DNA of 33,317 nt, from NCBI GenBank assembly GCA_902386555.1, contig CABMJJ010000002.1, positions 1-33,317 on the forward strand. The letters are read 5' to 3'. The position numbers and the translations under genes are program-made. A model generated the notes under the pieces. It was given only the letters and a program-made list of their open reading frames with translations, was not told where the DNA came from and did no database searches. The stretch comes from Candidatus Bilamarchaeum dharawalense. Its GTDB lineage: Archaea > Micrarchaeota > Micrarchaeia > Anstonellales > Bilamarchaeaceae. Each line of letters opens with the position of its first letter. Position 1 is the first letter of the stretch. Shown one piece after another: positions 23,682 through 32,220 of the stretch.

Positions 23682-25100
23682 ATGGAGTATCAAAAAGTAG
23701 TAATAAGTATAATAGTAATTCTAGCGATTATCGCGGTTTATCTTGCCCTGGTAACGATAAAGCCAGTGCAACCAGAGGTTAATACAACGGCAGCAGAGGA
23801 ATTGCTTTTGAAGGGTGTGAGATTCGGAATGTACGAGAGCACCTATCAATTATCATATAATGAACTCGCCGATGGATATAGGACATATTATTCGATGGAG
23901 GAAGACGGAGAAAACCAAAGCATATATGTGCAGAATCCGCTTTCCACAAAAAAAGCATACTATTTTTCCAACGAAACAATACTCTGTATCAAATATCCAT
24001 TAACAGCCAATGAAAGCTGTGCTTCAGTATATGGAAATGCAGAATTGAAAAATTACATGGCCTCCTTGTCTTCGAAATTTTTGAATGATGCATTGATTGA
24101 GAGATACAAAAATGACATGAGCTATTTAATTTCCAAGAACTATGTCAAACTCAGCCCAGACATAACAACAAAAACAATTAATGGAAAACAATGCCAGGAA
24201 ATTAGTTATCAGATAGATTACTCCAATATTTCACTGGATGATGCAGCACGATTTGGAATAGGTTCTGATGCTCCAAAAAAGTTTAACTGGAAGATGTGCA
24301 TAGACAATCAGACAGGATGGATTTATTCTAAGTATTTCGACTACAAAGAAAATGGGACTACCCACACCTATGAATACCAATTAGTCTCATTCAAAAAAGG
24401 CGAAGCAGCGATAGTTGCTCCAGCAGAATTGGTTGACAGTGTTATTTCAATTCTTTATCAGGAGAGGGAACAGTATTCGAAATTGGCAAAATGCTACACT
24501 GACAAGCAGGGTGATGATAGAGAAAGATGCATAACCACCATGGCCATCACACTTAAAAGAAAAGATCTTTGCGACTTGACTGGTCAGAGAAGAGACACCT
24601 GCCTTATTGCATTGGTGCCCATAACCAAAGACGAAGACATATGCAAGTTAATAGTATCTCAGAGCGTGAAGGATGATTGCTACATTGAACTAGCTGGTGC
24701 ATATAAGAACAGTAGTTACTGTTCTCAAATGCAAAACTCAAGCAAGCTAGACCAATGCTACGCTGCAGCAAAAGTAGCCCAGCAAACACCCTTTTTGCCC
24801 CCAAGTGATCTGTGCGATGCGATAACCAATGAAAGTTCTAAAGATCAGTGCAACATGATGCAGGCAATGGCGCATAAGGATAACAGCTATTGTGACAAAA
24901 TCACCAATGATAGCCTGGTACCGATCTGCCTGAATTACACCAGCGGAAATTATAGCGGCAATATGACTACGATTGATCCTGAATTCGCAATGGGTTTGGT
25001 AAATTCTTCAGTGGATTTTATCAAATACCTGATTGCATTAAAGAATGGCTCGGCCAACGGCACCATACCGCTACCGCCCCTGCCACCACTGCCTAATTAA
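23682..25100 (+). CDS. Exported protein with six C-x11-C repeats
   Basis: This is a 472-residue protein anchored by one N-terminal helix (residues 6-27). Residues 30-265 form a domain with several Asn-X-Ser/Thr sites and scattered Cys. From Cys271 to Cys416 there are twelve Cys in six pairs. Five pairs are spaced C-x11-C and one C-x9-C, with 13 residues between most pairs (one gap is 18), giving a period of about 26. The units look like helical hairpins closed by disulfides. The C-terminus ends in a Pro-Leu-rich tail. AAGGTGGT precedes the ATG. Surface or cell-contact function is plausible; the family is not one I can name. Confidence 0.8.
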   Translation: MEYQKVVISIIVILAIIAVYLALVTIKPVQPEVNTTAAEELLLKGVRFGMYESTYQLSYNELADGYRTYYSMEEDGENQSIYVQNPLSTKKAYYFSNETILCIKYPLTANESCASVYGNAELKNYMASLSSKFLNDALIERYKNDMSYLISKNYVKLSPDITTKTINGKQCQEISYQIDYSNISLDDAARFGIGSDAPKKFNWKMCIDNQTGWIYSKYFDYKENGTTHTYEYQLVSFKKGEAAIVAPAELVDSVISILYQEREQYSKLAKCYTDKQGDDRERCITTMAITLKRKDLCDLTGQRRDTCLIALVPITKDEDICKLIVSQSVKDDCYIELAGAYKNSSYCSQMQNSSKLDQCYAAAKVAQQTPFLPPSDLCDAITNESSKDQCNMMQAMAHKDNSYCDKITNDSLVPICLNYTSGNYSGNMTTIDPEFAMGLVNSSVDFIKYLIALKNGSANGTIPLPPLPPLPN

Positions 25101-25116
25101 TTTTTATTTTATCATT
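25099..25116 (+). terminator. T-rich terminator after the Cys-repeat gene
   Basis: TAATTTTTATTTTATC directly follows the stop codon and fits an archaeal poly-T terminator. Confidence 0.4.
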
Positions 25117-25136
25117 AGAGAATTGGGGGTTTCATA

Positions 25137-26330
25137 ATGAAGATTGCTCTTTTCACGGATACCTATTTACCGCAGCTTAATGGTGTTGCGGTTTACCTTG
25201 GTGACGCGATTATAGAGTTAACAAAGAGGAATAACGTTATTCTTTTTGCACCCGGGGAAGGCCCACTTAGAGTAGAACAAAAATCAGAGAATTTCAAGAT
25301 CTATTGGATACCATCAGCACCATTCCCATTCTATGATGGTTATCGTGTTGCTACCATGGATTATAAAAAAATAAGTGCAATCCTAAAAAAAGAAGCGCCG
25401 GAAATAGTTCATGCTCATGCACCAATTAACCTTGGCTTACAGGGGTTGTTGGCAGCAAAAAGAAGAAGAATCCCTACGGTGGTAACCTATCACACTCATT
25501 TTCCAGAATACGTTCCACATTTGCTTAAGGGAAAACTTCCGAAAGTCTTTGACCATCTAAGTCAAACAGCAGTAAAAAAAATGATAAAATACGTTTTTAG
25601 AAAGGTGGATGTGGTGACAGCACCGACGGAAGAACTGGTAAGGGAGTTGCGTTCCTACGGTTTGAATAATGTCACCTACTTGCCAAACGGAATTGACTTT
25701 AACAAATTGAAGTGCGAACCAAAAAGAATAGAACATTTCAGAAAACAGAACAACATTCCCAGAAATAAAAAAACCATAGTTTATCTTGGTAGAATAAGCT
25801 TTGAAAAAAAACTCGACCAGGTGCTTAGGGCGTTCAAAGAAATAGAAAACAGAGATAGGATGTTACTGGTGGTAGGGGGAGGACCGTACATTAAAAATTT
25901 CAAAGGACTGGCAGATGAACTTGGGATAAAGAATATCATTTTTACTGGTTTTGTAAAAAGTGAGAGTGTGGGAGCAGCCTATTCCTGCGGGGACATATTT
26001 GTTTCAGCATCTGACACTGAGACCTTTGGCCTGACATTCGTAGAAGGAATGTATATGGGCCTTCCGGCCATTGGAGTGAACCGGCTTGGGGCAAAGGAGG
26101 TAATATCAGATGGGAAAACTGGCCTGCTGGTTGAGCCAGGGGACGTGAAGGAGCTGGCCAGTGCCATGGACAGGCTCTTAGAAGACAACAAACTACGGAA
26201 AAAAATGGCAACTGCAGCCAAAAAACGAGCCGAGGCCTATTCCATAGAAAATAGCGTAAAAGGCACTTTGAACGTCTATAAACAGATAATAACTAAAACT
26301 GGTCGAAAAATATCTGGCCAAAAAACATAG
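25137..26330 (+). CDS. GT4-family glycosyltransferase
   Basis: This is a 397-residue GT-B fold retaining glycosyltransferase. The N-terminal acceptor domain starts MKIALFTDTYLPQLNGVAVY and includes HAHAPINLGLQG. The C-terminal nucleotide-sugar domain contains VYLGRISFEKKLD and the E-x7-E motif in DTETFGLTFVEGMYMGLPAIG. The pattern is close to diacylglycerol and phosphatidylinositol sugar transferases, so lipid glycosylation is a reasonable guess. Protein or surface polysaccharide glycosylation is also possible. No other glycan genes are adjacent. A G-rich GGGGGT lies before the ATG. Confidence 0.93.
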   Translation: MKIALFTDTYLPQLNGVAVYLGDAIIELTKRNNVILFAPGEGPLRVEQKSENFKIYWIPSAPFPFYDGYRVATMDYKKISAILKKEAPEIVHAHAPINLGLQGLLAAKRRRIPTVVTYHTHFPEYVPHLLKGKLPKVFDHLSQTAVKKMIKYVFRKVDVVTAPTEELVRELRSYGLNNVTYLPNGIDFNKLKCEPKRIEHFRKQNNIPRNKKTIVYLGRISFEKKLDQVLRAFKEIENRDRMLLVVGGGPYIKNFKGLADELGIKNIIFTGFVKSESVGAAYSCGDIFVSASDTETFGLTFVEGMYMGLPAIGVNRLGAKEVISDGKTGLLVEPGDVKELASAMDRLLEDNKLRKKMATAAKKRAEAYSIENSVKGTLNVYKQIITKTGRKISGQKT

Positions 26331-26404
26331 GGGATGTCTAAAGTCTAATCATTGGATTGGTTTACTATTATGGTATTTTATGAGCTCAAAAGCCAAAAAT
26401 CCCT

Positions 26405-26487
26405 AATTTATGTTCAAATTACCAAAAAAATGTTCAGAGATGAATTTATGTTCAAAGCCAGGAAAAAGCAAAGGTTTAAATATAAAA
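26405..26487 (+). promoter_or_regulatory. TFE promoter with three ATGTTCA boxes
   Basis: ATGTTCA occurs at 26410-26416, 26430-26436 and 26448-26454. The first and third sit inside the 14-base repeat AATTTATGTTCAAA (26405-26418 and 26443-26456). A TATA box TTTAAATATAAAA follows at 26475-26487. Spacing of 20 and 18 bases is near two helical turns. Confidence 0.5.
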
Positions 26488-26528
26488 AATGCGTAATAAC
26501 TTAGTTCTGTTGAAGAAAGGGTGGTATT

Positions 26529-27212
26529 GTGGCGATCAAGAAAAAGAAGAGTAATACTCATAAAACTGTCAAAAAAGCAAAGAAGGTCAAGGTAGTTGTA
26601 AAAAAGGCGGTAAAAGCAACCTTTGTAAAAAAAGTTGTTTCAGTCAAAAAGCCGAAAATTTCCAAAGCAGCCATGGAAAGAGAGGCAAAAAAAGCTGCTG
26701 ACGAGGTATTGAAACTTAGACAGCAGGAAGAACAAAAAAAGATGCAAAATGTGGTCAAGATCCTTAGTGATGCCGGTGTAAGGCAGAATCTAATTGAAAT
26801 AGGCGGGGAGAATGCTCTTGCCATGGTTAGGAGCTTTTATGGTAACCACAGCGACGAGGATTTGGCTAAAAAGTTGAAGATAAAAATAAGCGATGTTAGA
26901 GCCACACTTAACAAGCTCCACAATGAAGGATTGGTAAATTATATTCGTGAAAAAGACAGTGAAACAGGATGGTATTCCTATAGCTGGTCTTTGAATCATG
27001 ATAGAATAGAAAAATGGGCAACCATCCAGTCCAGTAGGATTGGGTTGAATGAAAGTTCTGATTATTATTTCTGTCCTTCCTGCGGGGCTTCAAGCATAAT
27101 AAATTTTGAATCTGCTTCTGGTGTTGATTTCCGCTGTGAACGATGTAATCGTCTTTTGGAATTCATTGATGAGAAAAAACTTAACGAATTGTATGAAAAA
27201 ATGAAAGTATAA
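26529..27212 (+). CDS. tfe: Transcription factor E (TFE-alpha) with Lys-rich N-terminal tail
   Basis: This factor helps RNA polymerase open promoters with TBP and TFB. The winged helix (about residues 75-155) contains GENALAMVRSFYGNHSDEDLAKKL and VRATLNKLHNEGLVNYIRE. The C-terminal zinc ribbon is CPSCG...CERC. Typical TFE is about 170-190 residues. Here 227 residues include an N-terminal extension of about 50 residues that is very rich in Lys and Val (KKAKKVKVVVKKAVKATFVKK), then a coiled, charged stretch. The tail resembles histone H1 or bacterial nucleoid tails and may bind DNA. The GTG start is supported by GGGTGGT three bases upstream of it; an internal start would lack such a site. It ends next to the opposing aCPSF2 gene. 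Confidence 0.93.
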   Translation: MAIKKKKSNTHKTVKKAKKVKVVVKKAVKATFVKKVVSVKKPKISKAAMEREAKKAADEVLKLRQQEEQKKMQNVVKILSDAGVRQNLIEIGGENALAMVRSFYGNHSDEDLAKKLKIKISDVRATLNKLHNEGLVNYIREKDSETGWYSYSWSLNHDRIEKWATIQSSRIGLNESSDYYFCPSCGASSIINFESASGVDFRCERCNRLLEFIDEKKLNELYEKMKV

Positions 27213-28514
27213 TTAGATAGCGTAGGTTTCCAGCTGACGTGGTACAATCACGTCATAATCCTTATCTATTGAATCCTTAAGCTCGCTTTTTTCTCCATGC
27301 ATCAGGAAAACTCGTTTAAGACCCTTAACTGACCTAATGTATTGGATAAGCTCATTGAAATCCGCATGACCGGAAAGCCGTATGCTTTCTATTCTGAGTT
27401 TAAGCTCAACTTCTTTACCATATATCTGAATTTTCTTCTCATTTTGAAGAACCTTATTGCCAGTGGTACCCTCGGCCTGATAACCAACAAAAATAATTGC
27501 ATTCCTAGGATCATGGGCCAGTTTTTCAAGATAGAATAGAACCGGTCCGCCAGACAACATACCCGAGGTGGTGACGATTATGCATGGTTCTTTCAGGACG
27601 TCCTCCCGGGTTTTGGATCGTGGATGATGAAAATTAGGACTTTTGAATGGGTCGTCTTCGCTCATGAGTATTCTTTTTTTGATATCATCATTGGCGTAGA
27701 TGGCATTATGGCGGTAGATCTTCATTGCTTTTCCGATCATCCCGTCCATGAATATTTTCATCGGGGGGATGGCACCGGAACGCATGTAATCATCAAGAGC
27801 AAGCAGGACTTCCTGCGCCCTTCCAACTGCAAAGCTCGGGATAATAATGTGCCCGCCCTTATCCACAGTTTCTTTTATTATGGAGATCATCTTCTGGTAA
27901 CTTTCCCTGTAGCTAGGCAAGATGTCCTCTTTAGTACCATAGGTGTTCTCTACAATGAGCGTCTCAGCAGAAAGCCCCCGCTCACAGGGATCCAGCACCC
28001 GGGTTTTACGCATGCATATGTCCCCGCTAAAAAGTATTTTTTTTGGTCCGTTTTCAATCATGGTCATGGCACTGCCCATGATGTGACCAGCAGAATGGAA
28101 TTGCACCTTAAAATCTGCTTGGAATGGTTCCAGATATTCGATGATACGCGCATCACGCATTACATCATCCACATCCTTGGAACCGAAAAGTTTTTTGCCT
28201 TCATGTTTAGCTGCCTGAATGCGTTGATAATCTGACAAAAGAACGCCAATTAGATCTCTTGTTGGTTTTGTCATGAAGATTTTTGGCCTTGCTTTTTTTG
28301 AATAAACATGGGGCAAATAGCCACTGTGATCAAGATGTGCATGGGAAACAGAGATGTTTCTAATGCGCAATAATTCGTCTTCATGAATAAGTGGGTATTC
28401 GGTGGTCTCACCAAGCTTTATACCGCAATCAAGCATGAGATTTTTTGGCCCTTCTTCGAGTAGCATGCACACTCTTCCAACTTCCTGCGCACCACCATAA
28501 AAAGTAAGTCTCAT
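27213..28514 (-). CDS. Beta-CASP ribonuclease aCPSF2
   Basis: This is a 433-residue metallo-beta-lactamase/beta-CASP nuclease for RNA processing or decay. The zinc-binding motif HAHLDH is at residues 58-63. Further ligands are in SAGHIMGSAM and LFSGDI, and the C-terminal beta-CASP part includes TTSGMLSGGP and LSGHADFNEL. No N-terminal KH domains are present, which separates it from aCPSF1 and fits aCPSF2. The SufT/MIP18 gene ends one base upstream of its start, so they are read together. Confidence 0.94.
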   Translation of the reverse strand: MRLTFYGGAQEVGRVCMLLEEGPKNLMLDCGIKLGETTEYPLIHEDELLRIRNISVSHAHLDHSGYLPHVYSKKARPKIFMTKPTRDLIGVLLSDYQRIQAAKHEGKKLFGSKDVDDVMRDARIIEYLEPFQADFKVQFHSAGHIMGSAMTMIENGPKKILFSGDICMRKTRVLDPCERGLSAETLIVENTYGTKEDILPSYRESYQKMISIIKETVDKGGHIIIPSFAVGRAQEVLLALDDYMRSGAIPPMKIFMDGMIGKAMKIYRHNAIYANDDIKKRILMSEDDPFKSPNFHHPRSKTREDVLKEPCIIVTTSGMLSGGPVLFYLEKLAHDPRNAIIFVGYQAEGTTGNKVLQNEKKIQIYGKEVELKLRIESIRLSGHADFNELIQYIRSVKGLKRVFLMHGEKSELKDSIDKDYDVIVPRQLETYAI

Positions 28515-28515
28515 G

Positions 28516-28830
28516 TTATACCATTCCTAATTTTATTTTTGCCCTCTCGGACATGCGGTCGGGAGACCAAAGGGGTTCAAACACAACTGTAATCTCAATA
28601 TCTGCATCCTTGAATTCGTCAAGTTTAAGTTTGACGTCATCGAGCATTTCATTTATCATGGGACATGCCGGGGTTGTGAATGTCATTTTAATAAAAACTT
28701 CTTGAAGTTTGCCTGGCTTTTTCTTTTTGACATTGATATCATAGATCAGGCCAAGATCAACGATGCTCATACCAAGTTCTGGATCCATAACCTGGCCCAG
28801 CTTTCTGAGAATTTCTTGTTTCCTGACCAT
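28516..28830 (-). CDS. MIP18/SufT-family iron-sulfur assembly protein
   Basis: This is a 104-residue DUF59 protein. MDPELGMSIVDLGLIYDI near the N-terminus and TTPACPM with Cys56 are the hallmarks of PaaD/SufT/MIP18 proteins that help insert iron-sulfur clusters. Client proteins in this window could include PriL. The usual WSPDRMSERAKIKLG end is complete. It starts a two-gene unit with aCPSF2 and is divergent from the ACT protein gene. Confidence 0.92.
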   Translation of the reverse strand: MVRKQEILRKLGQVMDPELGMSIVDLGLIYDINVKKKKPGKLQEVFIKMTFTTPACPMINEMLDDVKLKLDEFKDADIEITVVFEPLWSPDRMSERAKIKLGMV

Positions 28831-28883
28831 AATTTGATTGTCAGTGGTAAGATTATTTAACTTTGGGTAAATAATTATTTGGG

Positions 28884-29285
28884 GTGGTAGGATTGAAAGA
28901 GATAACTATAGTTGCTAGCAACGATGTTGGATCGTTGGCTGCAGTTGCCGAAACACTTGGTTCCGTTGGAGTGAATATAGAGGCCATATCAGCCTATGGC
29001 TCTGATAATAATGCAGTGTTTAGAGTACTTACCAATGATGTGGCAACTGCCACAAGGGCATTATCCAAATTGCCACAGTTCAAAATCACTGAAGCTGATA
29101 CCATAATTTACAAAATGATAAACAGACCAGGAGAACTTGGGAAAGTAACTAGAAAACTGGCAAACAGGGGAATTAGCCTGGAAAGCGTGTACATTGTAAG
29201 CAAAAAACAAGACTACACCGATGTTGCCATATGTCCTTCTCAAAAAGATATGGCAAAAACCAGAGAGGTTCTTGGTATCAAATGA
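28884..29285 (+). CDS. Tandem ACT-domain protein
   Basis: This 133-residue protein is made of two ACT domains, EITIVASNDVGSLAAVAETLG and MINRPGELGKVTRKLANRG, each with the Gly-containing ligand loop. Such proteins sense amino acids or nucleotides, but the ligand is not evident. The start is uncertain: GTG at 28884, or TTG at 28893 with GGGTGG as the ribosome site. A TATA-like stretch near 28853-28860 would place transcription close to the GTG. It is followed after 60 bases by the PIN-domain gene. Confidence 0.85.
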   Translation: MVGLKEITIVASNDVGSLAAVAETLGSVGVNIEAISAYGSDNNAVFRVLTNDVATATRALSKLPQFKITEADTIIYKMINRPGELGKVTRKLANRGISLESVYIVSKKQDYTDVAICPSQKDMAKTREVLGIK

Positions 29286-29345
29286 AGGTTATTTCTGAAG
29301 TGTGGCTGACAGAAGGCTTATATTGCTAGAGTGAGTTTATTGATT

Positions 29346-29735
29346 ATGCCTCCCAGACCAGTCATATTAGATACGAATTTTCTTCTCATACCATTCCAAT
29401 TCAAGATAGATATTTTCAGAGAATTGGAATATCTGATAGAAGTAAGCCACAGTTATGTAATTTCATCAAAAACAATCAAAGAACTGCAGAAACTTGGTAA
29501 GCTGATTGGGAAAAACGGCATGGCCGCACGACTGGCACTCAAACTTGTTATTGCCAATGAAAAAAAGATTGAGACCGTGGAAAGTCAAGAGTACGTGGAC
29601 GACTGGATCGTGGATTACGCTCAAAAAAACAATGCGATTGTTTGTACCAACGATAGTGAACTGCGGAAGAGATTGCGAAGACTGGATATTAAGGTTATCA
29701 CAATGAAATCAAAATCAAAGTTAGGGTATGTATAA
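29346..29735 (+). CDS. PIN-domain endonuclease (Fcf1/Utp24-like)
   Basis: This is a 129-residue single PIN domain. The acidic metal-binding set is Asp in VILDTNFLLIP, Glu in KTIKELQKL, Asp in DDWIVDYAQ and Asp in CTNDSELRKRL. The LDTNFLL start and the missing antitoxin partner favour the archaeal Fcf1-like group, linked to rRNA processing, over VapC toxins. I chose the ATG at 29346 (ATG-Pro-Pro) over a GTG at 29331. Its stop overlaps the next ATG by one base. Confidence 0.85.
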   Translation: MPPRPVILDTNFLLIPFQFKIDIFRELEYLIEVSHSYVISSKTIKELQKLGKLIGKNGMAARLALKLVIANEKKIETVESQEYVDDWIVDYAQKNNAIVCTNDSELRKRLRRLDIKVITMKSKSKLGYV

Positions 29736-30058
29736 TGGATGCTGACATTCTGATTATTCTATGCAATGGGGCACTTATACTTGCTCTGGTAGTCATAGTG
29801 ATTCTGATTATTTTGAATATGAAACCGTTCAAGTGTGAGAAGAAAATGGAAGGAAACAACACCTGCCTAACAATAACGGCAAAGAGAAATATTGACAGGG
29901 TGTTGGTAAAGGTTTGGATGAGCGGGGACCATATGACATTCGAAAGAAAAAGAATAAGAAAAGGGCAACAGGTAGATTTTGTCTTCCCAACCTCAAAAAA
30001 GCCAATTAGGCTTACGGTAGAGGTTGAACCAGGCAATCAGCGTACCTTTGAAGTTTGA
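29735..30058 (+). CDS. Single-pass membrane protein, unknown
   Basis: This is a 107-residue protein with one strong transmembrane helix (LIILCNGALILALVVIVILI) followed by a basic, beta-rich cytoplasmic or extracytoplasmic domain (TCLTITAKRNIDRVLVKVW) resembling a small Ig-like fold. No family is recognised. It overlaps the PIN gene by one base, so they are co-translated, and its last 22 bases overlap the opposing DUF4349 gene. Confidence 0.7.
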   Translation: MDADILIILCNGALILALVVIVILIILNMKPFKCEKKMEGNNTCLTITAKRNIDRVLVKVWMSGDHMTFERKRIRKGQQVDFVFPTSKKPIRLTVEVEPGNQRTFEV

Positions 30059-30876
30059 ACCTTGTTACCCTTTATTTTTTTGTAGATAAACCATAGCACC
30101 AGAACAACAATTGAGACAGGTATGATGAATCCGATTACGGCCACGATTATGGCAATGGCTGCGGCCATGGCTCCGAAGAACAGATTGCCAAGACCTTCGA
30201 ATGGGATTATGAGCTGTTGGGTTGCTGGTTTGTCTTCATAGACAGTAAGATAGATGGTAGATTTCTGAATTCGTGAGTCAAGATAGATTTTTTGTTGGAG
30301 TAGAAGATCATATTCTGTTTCAACTCTGGTTAACTCATGTTCAACAGATAGCAGATCAGACACCTTGCTGCTTTGATTGTAAAGAGCCCTGAGACGCTCA
30401 AGTTCGATCTGTTTGTTGGTTATTCTTGTCTGAAGATCGGTGTATTGTTGGGTTACATCTTCCAGCTGGACAGACATGTCCTTTACTTCTCCTGTTTCTT
30501 TGATCAGGGAATTTATGGATTCAAACTTAGCAGGAAGAACTTTCAAAGTAAGAGTGTATTGTTTCTTATCAGAGTACTCATTGTATCTGATATCACTAAA
30601 AGTTGCACCCTCATCAACCAGTTTATTTTTCAACTCAGTAAATTTTGTTTCCAGAGTTCCTTCGGGAACTTTTACTGACATGCTACCCTCTTTAGTGACA
30701 TAGGTCACGCTATTGGTAGTTCCTCCAAGCGAGTAGGCTGGAGATAGGGCGGATTCTTTTGTCTGATAGGAATCGGAAACCGGGTAAATATCGGATGATC
30801 CATAAGAACCATTCCCACCCAAACAGCCGAAAGTTAGCAACAATAAAAGCAGAGATAGAATTACAAATTTCCTCAA
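30037..30876 (-). CDS. DUF4349-family lipoprotein
   Basis: This is a 280-residue membrane protein. A signal peptide ends in a lipobox-like LLTFGC. The DUF4349 domain (VTYVTKEGSMSVKVPEGTLE through LPAKFESINSLIKETGEVK) is followed by a long coiled coil with DLQTRITNKQIELERLRALY, then a C-terminal transmembrane helix with a Lys-rich tail. I set the start at TTG 30876, since GGTGAT lies just upstream and the signal peptide begins there; the frame stays open to 30972 but reads as non-signal sequence. The function of the family is unknown. Confidence 0.82.
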   Translation of the reverse strand: MRKFVILSLLLLLLTFGCLGGNGSYGSSDIYPVSDSYQTKESALSPAYSLGGTTNSVTYVTKEGSMSVKVPEGTLETKFTELKNKLVDEGATFSDIRYNEYSDKKQYTLTLKVLPAKFESINSLIKETGEVKDMSVQLEDVTQQYTDLQTRITNKQIELERLRALYNQSSKVSDLLSVEHELTRVETEYDLLLQQKIYLDSRIQKSTIYLTVYEDKPATQQLIIPFEGLGNLFFGAMAAAIAIIVAVIGFIIPVSIVVLVLWFIYKKIKGNKVQTSKVR

Positions 30877-30981
30877 ATGTATCACCAAATTAAAATCGCA
30901 GTGAAAGATTAAACTGTTTTGGTTTTGATTCGGGTAAAACCGTAGCGCAACCAATTTAATCCATAGCTGCAAAACTGAGTT

Positions 30982-31926
30982 ATGTTGTTACTCTATCGCG
31001 GCGAAAATTTTAATGCAAATTTTTTCTATCATAGCGGATTGGACATTGACCATGCTTTTCTTCTGATAAAAGATAACAAAAAAATTTTGTTGGTACCAGC
31101 CCTGAATGAAACGCTGGCCAGAGATAGATTTAGAGGCACCGTATTGGTTTACCAGGACCCGATTGAAGTTTTGAAAAAATACCTAAAAGGCAAAACAGTG
31201 GATATTGATGGTGCCAATTTAAGTGTGAGAATGGCACACAAACTCAGTAATTTTTGTAGGCTCAGGGATCAAACCGTGGAGCTTCTACAAAAACGAGCAA
31301 AGAAAAAACCTGAGGAAGTTGCCAACATAAGAAAAGCAGTGAAGATTACAAAGGAACTTTTTGAAAACATTGATTTTAAGAAAGCAAAAACTGAGGAGGA
31401 CATCAGAAAACAACTTCTAATGGGAACCTTAGAATTGGGACTTGAACCGGCATTTGAACCGATCGTATCGAGTGAAAAAAATACTTCCTACCCACATTAT
31501 CAAGATGGAAACAGGAAAATAGGTGGTGTGGTTATGGTTGACTACGGTGTCCGCCATGGCCATTATTGTTCAGATATCACAAGATGTTTTTTGTTGAAAG
31601 GAGATAAAAAGAAAAAAGAACAATACGAGCGACTTCAGGATATTCTTTATTTCATTGTTGATTCACTACCTAATCTACAGAAAGGTAAGGAGGTTGGAGA
31701 ACTGGGGCAGGATTTATTAAAAAAAGCAGGATTCCCTAAAATGCCACATTCCCTGGGCCATGGTGTTGGATTGGATATACACGAACAACCAAAACTCGGA
31801 CTCAAATCAGAAGACAGGATAGTTGGTTCGGTCATGGCAATTGAGCCTTCGTTTTATCTAAAACAGTATGGAATGAGATTTGAAGAAACCATTGATTTTA
31901 CTGGAAAGAAAGCAAGAATCCTCTAA
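30982..31926 (+). CDS. M24-family Xaa-Pro aminopeptidase
   Basis: This is a 314-residue metallopeptidase that removes N-terminal residues before proline. The pita-bread fold has all five metal ligands in order: Asp in VMVDYGVR, Asp in SDITRCF, His in SLGHGVGLDIHE, Glu in AIEPSFYL and Glu in RFEETIDF. The N-terminal creatinase-like domain is short. Its ATG lies 105 bases from the divergent DUF4349 start. It is probably cytoplasmic, as no signal peptide is present. Confidence 0.94.
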   Translation: MLLLYRGENFNANFFYHSGLDIDHAFLLIKDNKKILLVPALNETLARDRFRGTVLVYQDPIEVLKKYLKGKTVDIDGANLSVRMAHKLSNFCRLRDQTVELLQKRAKKKPEEVANIRKAVKITKELFENIDFKKAKTEEDIRKQLLMGTLELGLEPAFEPIVSSEKNTSYPHYQDGNRKIGGVVMVDYGVRHGHYCSDITRCFLLKGDKKKKEQYERLQDILYFIVDSLPNLQKGKEVGELGQDLLKKAGFPKMPHSLGHGVGLDIHEQPKLGLKSEDRIVGSVMAIEPSFYLKQYGMRFEETIDFTGKKARIL

Positions 31927-31936
31927 CTATATTTAC

Positions 31937-31967
31937 GTTTATAAATATTTGCATATATAAATAAATC
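31937..31967 (+). promoter_or_regulatory. ArsR/ArsP promoter and dyad operator
   Basis: TATA box GTTTATAAATA at 31937-31947 is centred about 26 bases before the ATG, so the message may be leaderless. An imperfect 14-base palindrome ATATTTGCATATAT (31945-31958, one mismatched pair) overlaps the box, the usual site form for ArsR-family repressors. Confidence 0.55.
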
Positions 31968-32216
31968 ATGAATACGGTGAAGCTCTTCAAAGCACTTGGC
32001 GATTCAACAAGATTCAAATTGGTGAAGATTCTAATTCGTGGTGAAAGATGCGCTTGTGAGCTGCCTCGGATGGTAGGTAAAGCTCAACCGACTACCTCAC
32101 TTCAATTAAAAAAATTAGTTTCTGCCGGGGTCTTGTCTTGCAAAAAAGATGGAGTAAAATCCATTTACAAAATTTCCAATCAAAAAATTGCAAAATTGCT
32201 GAAACTAGTTGGATGA
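31968..32216 (+). CDS. ArsR-family metal-responsive repressor
   Basis: This is an 82-residue winged-helix repressor. FKALGDSTRFKLVKILIRGE leads into the metal-binding helix CACELPRM with Cys28 and Cys30, the CxC set of As(III)/Cd(II)-type ArsR proteins. The recognition helix is in QPTTSLQLKKLVSAGVL, and a third Cys at 58 could complete the site. It lies upstream of the ArsP-type permease gene and probably represses both. Confidence 0.92.
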   Translation: MNTVKLFKALGDSTRFKLVKILIRGERCACELPRMVGKAQPTTSLQLKKLVSAGVLSCKKDGVKSIYKISNQKIAKLLKLVG

Positions 32217-32220
32217 TTCT

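Noticed and set aside
27624-28235. 203-codon frame antisense to aCPSF2
   Set aside because: It is a long shadow frame created by codon bias of the real gene; its His- and Phe-rich translation matches no pattern.
29331-29345. GTG start of the PIN protein five codons upstream
   Set aside because: The ATG at 29346 gives the usual short lead into VILDTN and is the stronger start codon; the GTG remains possible.
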